From NCBI GenBank assembly GCA_946623295.1, contig CAMOQY010000056.1, positions 1 through 8,268 of the forward strand: DNA of 8,268 nucleotides. Reading direction: 5' to 3'. The stretch's first letter is position 1, and each line of letters opens with the position of its first letter. The position numbers were made by a program, and so were the translations under genes. Shown here piece by piece: positions 1-5,295 of the stretch. This stretch comes from an uncultured Lachnospiraceae bacterium. GTDB lineage: Bacteria; Bacillota; Clostridia; Lachnospirales; Lachnospiraceae. The notes beneath the pieces were generated by a model. The model had not been told where the DNA came from. It worked only from the letters and a program-made list of their open reading frames with translations, and did no database searches.

Positions 1-1708
1 GTTCCAGGGGCAGCCTGCTCCCGGCCAGTTTCAGGGCCAGCCCGCTCCTGCAGCAAAACCCAAGTCCAAAAAGGGGCTGATCATCGGTATCTGTGCCGCC
101 GTGGCTGTCGTCGCAGCCATCGTGGTCCTTATCGTTTTAGATCCCTTCGGCGGGACAAAGCTCGACCTCGGCTCCTACGCATCAGTCAGCTACAGCGGCG
201 GCAACACCCGCGCCAGCGCCTGGCTGGAGCTTGACCGGCTGCAGATCTTTGAAGATATCATCGCCGACAAAAAGCTCGACTCCTCCGGCATAAACTACGA
301 TACCGGATTTATCCCCGACGAGCTGATGCCATACGCCCAGTTCGTGGACGATATCAGAGTATACGCCTGTGAGGATCCCGACGGCGCGTGGATAGAAGTG
401 ACCAACGACGCCTTCCGCGGCATGGACGGCTCCGGTCTTTCAAACGGCGACCGTTTCACCATACAGATCGAAGCTCCCGAGGAGCAGGCCAAAGAGCTGG
501 AGATCAAAGCGCCTGTCTTTACAAAGGAATTCACCGTCGAGGCTCTCCCGGACATGGCCTCCTACGACCCCTTCGACCTGGTGGACATCGTCTTTGACGG
601 CGTCTCCGGAAGCGCGTCGCTGAATATAGAAGTAAAACCCGAATATGAGGACATCATCAACTACTGGGACTTTGAGGCCGATACCGAATACGACCTCTCC
701 AACGGCGACGTGATCAAGATCACCTTCGATTATGATCCCGATTATTTCGATTTCATACCCACGAGCACCGAAAAGACCATCACCGTCGAGGGCCTGCCCT
801 TTTATATTACTAAATTCGAACAGATCGACAAAGCTACTCTCAGCGCGCTTCAGACAGCTGCTCTCGAAAAACTCAAGGAATCCACAGCCATGATCAAGGA
901 TGCCTCGTTCAGCGATCCGGAATATTACGGCTACTTCCTGAACTCTGCGCCAAAGCCCGACATGTATGACAACAATGAGCTCTATCTGATCTACAGGACG
1001 CTTGTCACCCCCACTACGCCGGATCTGATGCCCTTCTACGTCTACCTTCCGGCGAATTTCGCTTACGTGCTGGCTTCTGATCCCGAGCTGGAGGAGGCGG
1101 TTTTATTCTCCACGCCCGGATACTTCAACTGGTACGGGATAAGCACTGACGGCTACGTCCATCCGCACGAGGCTTGCGAAAAGCTCCTCGAAGACGCGAC
1201 CGAGGGCTGGAATACCGAGTTTGGCGGCCCGATCGCAGCATTTGAGACCTCGGACGGCCTTGTCACGAGCCTCAGCGAAATCAACGAAACCCTTACCGCT
1301 GTTCTCCACGCCAACGCGCTGGCGATCGCCGAAAAGGAAGTGACCCGCTATTACGGCGATTCCTACACCTTCTCCGGATGGGAAGCGGCGGGCGAGTACT
1401 TTGTCAATAAGCCCGGTGAAGATCAGGGGATCGCCTGCGTGATCAAGGTGCAGGCAGCTACAGCCGATAATACGGTCCTGACACTTTATTTCGCCGTAAG
1501 CTACGACGAGATCTGCATCACCGACGGCATCCTGATCCCCGAGGAATACGATATGATGGTTACCGACGATATGGGGCTGCCTTTCGGGACCCCCAATCTC
1601 AAGGAGCTCCATGAGTACTACAGGTCGCAGTCCGAAGCAAACGGTTACAAATTCGAGTACCGCGGCGCTGATCTTGAAGCCGCAGCGGCAGCAGCTCCGG
1701 CAAATTAA
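1..1708 (+). CDS. Membrane-anchored surface protein with LSNGD-type repeat domains, probably zinc-ribbon family (5' end missing)
   Basis: The frame is open from base 2 to TAA at 1706-1708, giving 568 visible residues. A GTG at 101 lies inside the membrane segment and is not a credible start, so the gene begins before the window. Visible residues 1-18 are a Gln/Pro/Ala linker containing FQGQPAP twice. A basic patch (KPKSKK, 19-24) is followed by a hydrophobic span at about 25-46, which suggests a cytoplasmic N terminus and an exported C terminus. Two related units follow. Each carries LSNGD (146 and 232) and then a TVE-LP strand (177-183 and 260-266), resembling beta-sandwich repeats common in clostridial surface proteins. 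Residues from about 270 to the Ala-rich end are unrecognised. From family knowledge, this architecture usually starts with a cytoplasmic zinc ribbon; that part is off-window and unverified. Function is unknown, possibly envelope sensing or cell-surface binding. Only 14 bp separate it from the aldolase gene. Confidence 0.8.
   Translation, partial: FQGQPAPGQFQGQPAPAAKPKSKKGLIIGICAAVAVVAAIVVLIVLDPFGGTKLDLGSYASVSYSGGNTRASAWLELDRLQIFEDIIADKKLDSSGINYDTGFIPDELMPYAQFVDDIRVYACEDPDGAWIEVTNDAFRGMDGSGLSNGDRFTIQIEAPEEQAKELEIKAPVFTKEFTVEALPDMASYDPFDLVDIVFDGVSGSASLNIEVKPEYEDIINYWDFEADTEYDLSNGDVIKITFDYDPDYFDFIPTSTEKTITVEGLPFYITKFEQIDKATLSALQTAALEKLKESTAMIKDASFSDPEYYGYFLNSAPKPDMYDNNELYLIYRTLVTPTTPDLMPFYVYLPANFAYVLASDPELEEAVLFSTPGYFNWYGISTDGYVHPHEACEKLLEDATEGWNTEFGGPIAAFETSDGLVTSLSEINETLTAVLHANALAIAEKEVTRYYGDSYTFSGWEAAGEYFVNKPGEDQGIACVIKVQAATADNTVLTLYFAVSYDEICITDGILIPEEYDMMVTDDMGLPFGTPNLKELHEYYRSQSEANGYKFEYRGADLEAAAAAAPAN
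2..49 (+). repeat. Tandem 27-bp in-frame repeat coding FQGQPAP(GQ)
   Basis: Bases 2-28 encode FQGQPAPGQ and bases 29-49 encode FQGQPAP again. The seven shared codons differ at four bases, all synonymous third positions, so the peptide is conserved while the DNA has drifted. The repeat lies in the cytoplasm-side linker just before the basic patch and membrane segment, and may continue upstream of the window. Confidence 0.65.
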
Positions 1709-1722
1709 GGGAGAAAAATAAT

Positions 1723-2376
1723 ATGGATCAGAAGCAATGTATTGAGATCTTTCGCCGGGTCGGCATCGTTCCGGTGGTCGTTCTGGAAGATGCAAAAGAC
1801 GCCGTTCGTCTCGGACAGACTCTCACGGCGGGAGGACTTCCCGTCGCGGAAGTCACGTTCCGTACAGCCGCAGCCGAGGAGTCGATCCGGGCTATGTCCG
1901 AGTCCTGTCCCGGCCTGCTGGTCGGCGCCGGAACAGTGCTGGATATCGGCCAGGCAGAGCGCGCGGTAAAAGCCGGCGCCAGATTCATCGTAAGTCCCGG
2001 ACTGAACAGGGATCTGACAGCCTGGTGTCTGGAACGTGATATCCCGGTCTTTCCCGGAGCGCTGACTCCCACGGAGATCAGCGAGGCCGTCTGTATGGGC
2101 CTTACCACAGTAAAATTCTTCCCGGCGGAGCCTGCCGGCGGACTTTCCATGATCCGTGCGCTCTCCGCTCCGTTTGGAATGGTCTCCTTTATGCCGACCG
2201 GCGGTATCAGCCCGGCAAACGTCCGTGATTATCTCAAAACAAGCTGCATCGCAGCCTGCGGAGGAAGCTGGATGGTCAAATCTTCTCTGATCGCGGCGAG
2301 CGAATGGGACCGTATAGAAGCCCTTGTGCGCGAGGCGGCGGATATCGTCCGCGAGTGCCGTCCCGCAGTATCCTGA
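1723..2376 (+). CDS. kdgA: Bifunctional 4-hydroxy-2-oxoglutarate aldolase / 2-dehydro-3-deoxy-phosphogluconate (KDPG) aldolase
   Basis: This is a class I aldolase of the KDPG/KHG family. It cleaves 2-keto-3-deoxy-6-phosphogluconate to pyruvate and glyceraldehyde 3-phosphate in the cytosol. The 217 residues match the usual family length for a single TIM barrel. Family motifs are in order: GIVPVV (14-19), EVTFRT (43-48, with the catalytic-type Glu43 and Arg47), GAGTV (68-72), the Schiff-base motif VKFFPAE with Lys131, and the phosphate-binding PTGGIS and ACGGSW segments near the C terminus. The start is ATG at 1723, preceded at 9 nt by AAGGGAG (1707-1713), which overlaps the previous stop codon. 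The SDR gene follows 23 bp after its stop. In this context the aldolase most likely ends a uronate (KDG) pathway rather than serving a complete Entner-Doudoroff route, since no 6-phosphogluconate dehydratase is nearby. The family assignment is secure; the physiological substrate is inferred. Confidence 0.95.
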   Translation: MDQKQCIEIFRRVGIVPVVVLEDAKDAVRLGQTLTAGGLPVAEVTFRTAAAEESIRAMSESCPGLLVGAGTVLDIGQAERAVKAGARFIVSPGLNRDLTAWCLERDIPVFPGALTPTEISEAVCMGLTTVKFFPAEPAGGLSMIRALSAPFGMVSFMPTGGISPANVRDYLKTSCIAACGGSWMVKSSLIAASEWDRIEALVREAADIVRECRPAVS

Positions 2377-2399
2377 GCAAGAGTAAAAGGAGCAGGCAA

Positions 2400-3200
2400 A
2401 TGGATATAATGAAAAAATTCTCCCTGGAGGGCAAGGTCGCGCTGGTGACCGGAGCTGCGTACGGGATCGGCTTTGCCATCGCGGAGGGTCTGGCCTCGGC
2501 CGGCGCAAAGATCGTCTTTAACTGCCGCAGCACGCACCACCTCGAGCAGGCGATGGCGGATTACCGCGAAAAAGGGATCGACGCGACCGGGTACATCTGC
2601 GATATCACAAAAGAAGACGAAGTCCTGAAAATGGTGGAAAGCATACGCAGCGACTTCGGACCTGTAAACATACTCGTAAATAATGCCGGGATCATAAAGA
2701 GGATCCCGATGCTCGATATGTCCGTCGAGGACTTCCGCCAGGTGATCGACATTGATCTGACTGCGGCGTTTATCGTTTCCAAGGCAGTACTTCCGGACAT
2801 GGTCAAAGCACGCAGCGGCAAGATCATAAATATCTGTTCCATGATGAGCGAGCTCGGCCGCGAGACAGTATCCGCTTACGCCGCCGCAAAGGGCGGTCTC
2901 AAGATGCTCACGAGAAATATCGCATCCGAATACGGCTCATACAATATCCAGTGCAACGGCATCGGGCCCGGCTATATCGCCACGCCTCAGACTGCCCCGC
3001 TTCGCGAGAGGCAGAGCGACGGCTCCAGGCATCCCTTTGACAGCTTTATCCTGGCAAAGACGCCCGCCGAGCGCTGGGGAACTCCCGAGGATCTGATGGG
3101 CGCCGCCGTCTATCTGGCATCACCGGCGTCTGATTTCGTAAACGGCCACATTCTCTACGTGGACGGAGGGATCCTGGCGTACATCGGCAAACAGCCGTAA
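2400..3200 (+). CDS. SDR-family gluconate 5-dehydrogenase; probable DhuD/KduD-type 2-keto-3-deoxy-D-gluconate dehydrogenase
   Basis: This is an NAD(P)H-dependent classical short-chain dehydrogenase of 266 residues. ATG at 2400 is chosen because AAGGAG (2387-2392) sits 7 nt upstream. The frame is open further upstream, but that would overlap the aldolase gene, and ATG 2409 would be 16 nt from the site. Visible motifs are the Rossmann TGAAYGIG (17-24), NNAG (94-97), Ser147, and YAAAK with Tyr160 and Lys164. The segment CSMMSELGRETVSAYAAAKG and the C-terminal DGGILAYIGKQP closely match, from memory, the gluconate 5-dehydrogenase described from Streptococcus suis. Homologues beside an RpiB-like isomerase and KDPG aldolase in streptococci act as DhuD, reducing 3-deoxy-D-glycero-2,5-hexodiulosonate to KDG in unsaturated-glucuronate catabolism. 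The context here favours that role. Asp119 occupies the place of the usual SDR catalytic Asn. The fold is certain; the substrate is an inference. Confidence 0.9.
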   Translation: MDIMKKFSLEGKVALVTGAAYGIGFAIAEGLASAGAKIVFNCRSTHHLEQAMADYREKGIDATGYICDITKEDEVLKMVESIRSDFGPVNILVNNAGIIKRIPMLDMSVEDFRQVIDIDLTAAFIVSKAVLPDMVKARSGKIINICSMMSELGRETVSAYAAAKGGLKMLTRNIASEYGSYNIQCNGIGPGYIATPQTAPLRERQSDGSRHPFDSFILAKTPAERWGTPEDLMGAAVYLASPASDFVNGHILYVDGGILAYIGKQP

Positions 3201-3285
3201 TCCAGGCACTTACCAAAAAGATTTCCGCGCCGGCACACCGCCGGACGCAGGCAAAGCAAAGAATTTAACCGGGAAGGAACAAAAA

Positions 3286-3927
3286 ATGAAGATAGCATTG
3301 ATCAATGAAAACAGCCAGGCGGCAAAAAACGGCGTCATCGACGCGGCGCTCAGAAAAGTCGTTGAGCCCATGGGGCATACCGTCGTCAATTACGGGATGT
3401 ATCAGGCTGACGATGAGGCGCAGCTGACATACGTACAGATCGGAATCCTTGCCGCTGTGCTCCTCAATTCCGGAGCGGCAGACTACGTGATAACCGGATG
3501 CGGCACGGGCGAAGGCGCCATGCTCGCGTGCAATTCATTCCCCGGCGTGATCTGCGGCCATATAGAGGACCCTCTCGACGCCTACACCTTCGCCCAGATC
3601 AACGACGGCAACGCCATCGCGATCCCCTTTGCAAAGGGCTTCGGCTGGGGCGGAGACCTGAATCTGGAGTATATCTTTGAAAAGCTTTTCTGCGAGGAAA
3701 GCGGGCAGGGTTATCCGAAAGAGCGCGCCGTTCCCGAAAAGAGAAACAAAAAGATCCTCGATGACCTGAAGAAAGTGACCTACCGTCCCATCGCCGACAT
3801 ACTGCGCGAGGCCGATCGCGAGCTCGTAAAAGGAGCTCTCTCCGGCGCGCATTTTACCGAATATTTCTTCCGCGACTGCAGGGATGCGCAGCTTGCCGCT
3901 GTGGTAAAAGAGCTGCTCGGTGAATAA
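3286..3927 (+). CDS. RpiB/LacA/LacB family sugar isomerase; probable DhuI-type 4-deoxy-L-threo-5-hexosulose-uronate isomerase
   Basis: The 213-residue protein has an RpiB/LacAB-type N-terminal fold. It includes the loop TGCGTGEGAML (70-80, with the family active-site Cys72) and the run NSFPGV (83-88), then DPLDAY and NDGNAIAIPFAKGFGWG (106-122). Typical RpiB proteins are about 150 residues, so the C-terminal ~60 residues are an extension (PKERAVPEKRNKKIL onward). From memory, both the extension and the opening MKIALINENSQAAKN match streptococcal DhuI, which isomerises the open-chain unsaturated uronate DHU rather than ribose 5-phosphate. ATG 3286 has AAGGA at 3274-3278, 7 nt upstream. The gene lies 85 bp after the SDR gene with no convincing terminator between them, so it is probably cotranscribed. 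General annotation would be 'RpiB/LacA/LacB family sugar-phosphate isomerase'; the DHU role comes from similarity and neighbours. Confidence 0.88.
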   Translation: MKIALINENSQAAKNGVIDAALRKVVEPMGHTVVNYGMYQADDEAQLTYVQIGILAAVLLNSGAADYVITGCGTGEGAMLACNSFPGVICGHIEDPLDAYTFAQINDGNAIAIPFAKGFGWGGDLNLEYIFEKLFCEESGQGYPKERAVPEKRNKKILDDLKKVTYRPIADILREADRELVKGALSGAHFTEYFFRDCRDAQLAAVVKELLGE

Positions 3928-3951
3928 AGTTCTCCATTATCTCTGTTCAGG

Positions 3952-3974
3952 CTATTCCCTTGTTGACGGGATAG
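3952..3974. promoter_or_regulatory. Imperfect inverted repeat overlapping the -35 box (possible operator)
   Basis: CTATTCCC (3952-3959) and GGGATAG (3968-3974) pair as seven base pairs with one bulged T, around an 8-nt centre. The right arm begins at the last base of the -35 hexamer, so a bound repressor would block the promoter. It could also be the remnant of a stem-loop terminator for the upstream genes, but what follows is A-rich rather than a T run. Short and imperfect, hence weak. Confidence 0.3.
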
Positions 3975-3991
3975 TAAAAATATCTTAAAAT
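3963..3991 (+). promoter_or_regulatory. Sigma-A (sigma-70-type) promoter for the BMP transporter operon
   Basis: TTGACG (3963-3968) and TAAAAT (3986-3991) are separated by exactly 17 bp, each one base from consensus, in an AT-rich pocket of an otherwise GC-rich window. The expected transcription start is near 3998, giving a leader of about 47 nt before the lipoprotein ATG at 4045. It is the best promoter match seen in the window. It separates the transporter operon from the uronate genes. Confidence 0.75.
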
Positions 3992-4001
3992 GTCCATGTA
4001 G

Positions 4002-4024
4002 TCCGGCACAGAAAACAAGCCGGA
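4002..4024 (+). promoter_or_regulatory. Small 5' leader hairpin of the lipoprotein mRNA
   Basis: TCCGGC (4002-4007) pairs perfectly with GCCGGA (4019-4024) around an A-rich 11-nt loop. It falls within a few bases of the predicted 5' end and leaves the ribosome site AAGGAG (4029-4034, 10 nt before ATG) free. A 5'-terminal hairpin of this kind can protect mRNA from decay. A riboswitch is unlikely, because the leader is too short for known purine classes. Confidence 0.4.
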
Positions 4025-4044
4025 AGATAAGGAGAAAAGATCCA

Positions 4045-5160
4045 ATGAAAAAGTTTCTTTCTGTAGTCCTTTCTCTGATCATGGTCCTGTCGCTCACCGC
4101 GTGCGGCGGCAATTCCGGATCAGAGGGCGGTTCCGATTCCTATGAGATCGCTGTCGTTACAGACGTAGGCCAGCTCATGGACGGCGGATTCAACCAGGGT
4201 ACCTACGAGGGTGCAAAGGCTTACGCCGAGGCTAACGGCAAGACCTATCAGTACTATCAGCCCGCCAACGGCTCCGATGCTACCGATAACGACCGTGTCG
4301 CCGCCATGCGTCAGGCCATCCAGAACGGCGCCAAGGTCATCGTAGCTCCCGGCTTCCTTCAGGCCACGGCTATGACCACCGTTGCTCTTGAGAGCCCTGA
4401 CGTCAAGTTCATCTTCGTTGACGGCTGGGCACTCACCGACGACAAGCAAGAGGTCATCCCCAACGTCACCGCTATCGTCTACAAGGAGCAGGAGTCCGGT
4501 TATCTGGCCGGCTACGCTGCTGTAAAAGACGGCTATACCAAGCTTGGCGGAACCTTCGGCGGCGGCGGATCCAATCCTGCCTGCAACCGTTTCGCTTACG
4601 GCTACGTCCAGGGTGCGAAGGACGCTGCTGCTGAGACCGGCGCGACTGTCGAGATCAGGATCAGCTTCCAGTACGGCGGTTCCTTCTCGGCTTCCTCCGA
4701 GCTGGCTACCCAGATGGGCACCTGGTACAACAACGGCACCGAGGTCATCTTCGCCTGCGGCGGCTCCATGGTACAGAGCGTTATCTCCGCTGCCAACGAG
4801 ACCGACAACGGCAAGATCATCGGCGTTGATACCGACCAGTCGATCCTCAGCGACCGCGTCATCACTTCCGCTACCAAGGGCCTGAGCGCTTCTGTTCAGA
4901 AGGTCCTGGGCGAGTTCTATGACGGCAAGTGGGACGAGCTTCTCGGCGGCCAGGCGTCCAATCTCGGCGCTGCCGACGACGCCACCGGACTTCCTTTTGC
5001 CACCTCCAAGTTCAACACCTTCACCGAGGCTGATTACAACGCCATCTTCGAGAAGATCAAGACCGGCGCCGTAACTCCCGACGCGAACGTAGAGGGCTGC
5101 GAGAATGCCGATTTCTGGACCGCTCTGTCCGACGGCAACACCACGGTAGTCTATGAATAA
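4045..5160 (+). CDS. BMP family ABC transporter substrate-binding lipoprotein (PnrA/YufN-like, probably nucleoside-binding)
   Basis: This is the extracellular substrate-binding component of an ABC importer, anchored to the outer face of the membrane by lipid. The 371-residue product starts with a type II signal peptide: KK, a hydrophobic run, and the lipobox LTAC with the modified Cys20. A short Gly/Ser linker follows. The BMP (basic membrane protein, PF02608-type) domain then shows DVGQLMDGGFNQGTYEG (40-56), the equivalent of the family's D-x-SFNQ-x-x-x-EG motif. Further on are GSNPACNRFAYGYVQGA, about 155 residues after the lipobox, and GVDTDQS (260-266). Characterised relatives bind purine nucleosides; the exact ligand here is not shown by sequence. 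ATG 4045 has AAGGAG 10 nt upstream. Codon choice is biased: 16 of 18 lysines are AAG, against 6 of 13 in the preceding isomerase gene, consistent with high expression. Its own promoter and a 3' hairpin complex flank it. Confidence 0.93.
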   Translation: MKKFLSVVLSLIMVLSLTACGGNSGSEGGSDSYEIAVVTDVGQLMDGGFNQGTYEGAKAYAEANGKTYQYYQPANGSDATDNDRVAAMRQAIQNGAKVIVAPGFLQATAMTTVALESPDVKFIFVDGWALTDDKQEVIPNVTAIVYKEQESGYLAGYAAVKDGYTKLGGTFGGGGSNPACNRFAYGYVQGAKDAAAETGATVEIRISFQYGGSFSASSELATQMGTWYNNGTEVIFACGGSMVQSVISAANETDNGKIIGVDTDQSILSDRVITSATKGLSASVQKVLGEFYDGKWDELLGGQASNLGAADDATGLPFATSKFNTFTEADYNAIFEKIKTGAVTPDANVEGCENADFWTALSDGNTTVVYE

Positions 5161-5183
5161 GCCGATACTTTGATCATTACTTC

Positions 5184-5217
5184 AGAGAGAAAGGGCCCCG
5201 TGTCCTTTCTCTCTTTT
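5184..5217 (+). terminator. Stem-loop after the lipoprotein gene, probably a leaky intrinsic terminator
   Basis: AGAGAGAAAGG (5184-5194) pairs perfectly with CCTTTCTCTCT (5204-5214) around a 9-nt loop, 23 nt after the lipoprotein stop codon. The T run that follows is short (TTTT including the last paired base, then GCGG), so full termination is doubtful. Partial read-through into the ATPase and permease genes fits the usual excess of binding protein over transporter core. Confidence 0.55.
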
Positions 5218-5261
5218 GCGGATATAAAGGAATGATCCTCTGTATCCGCAAAAGAGAGAAG
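5206..5261 (+). promoter_or_regulatory. Long perfect inverted repeat overlapping the terminator stem
   Basis: Bases 5207-5224 are the exact reverse complement of 5243-5260 (18 bp). Pairing extends inward through T5225-G5242, A5226-T5241, one mismatch, and four more pairs (5228-5231 with 5236-5239), closing on a 4-base loop at 5232-5235. The left arm reuses bases 5207-5214 of the preceding terminator stem, so the two hairpins cannot both form. The structure ends about 20 nt before the ATPase ribosome site and is not followed directly by a T run. It may stop 3' exonuclease decay of the lipoprotein mRNA, or act as an antiterminator. Confidence 0.6.
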
Positions 5262-5295
5262 CTTGCTTTTGGCAAAAACGGAAGGAGTAGGCAAT

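Noticed and set aside
2304..2399. Upstream extension of the SDR gene to ATG 2304
   Set aside because: It would overlap the aldolase by 73 bp and has no suitable ribosome site, while ATG 2400 has AAGGAG at 7 nt and matches the family N terminus.
1705..2508. 267-codon minus-strand open frame, and another at 1103-1795
   Set aside because: They run antisense to the aldolase and surface-protein genes, and their translations are Arg/Ser/Cys-rich without family resemblance.
3230..3244. Hairpin in the 85-bp gap as a terminator
   Set aside because: It has only five base pairs and no T run follows, so cotranscription of the isomerase gene is more likely.
3998..4044. Purine riboswitch in the lipoprotein leader
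   Set aside because: The predicted leader is about 47 nt with one small hairpin, too short for a three-way-junction purine aptamer plus expression platform.
5223..5228. TATAAA as a -10 box for a separate ATPase promoter
   Set aside because: At 17 bp upstream the sequence is TGTCCT or similar, a poor -35, and no extended -10 TG is present. The site is also buried in the inverted repeat.
5263..5295. TTG at 5263 as start of the ATPase
   Set aside because: It lies just after the inverted repeat with no ribosome site, whereas AAGGAG at 5282-5287 fits ATG 5296.
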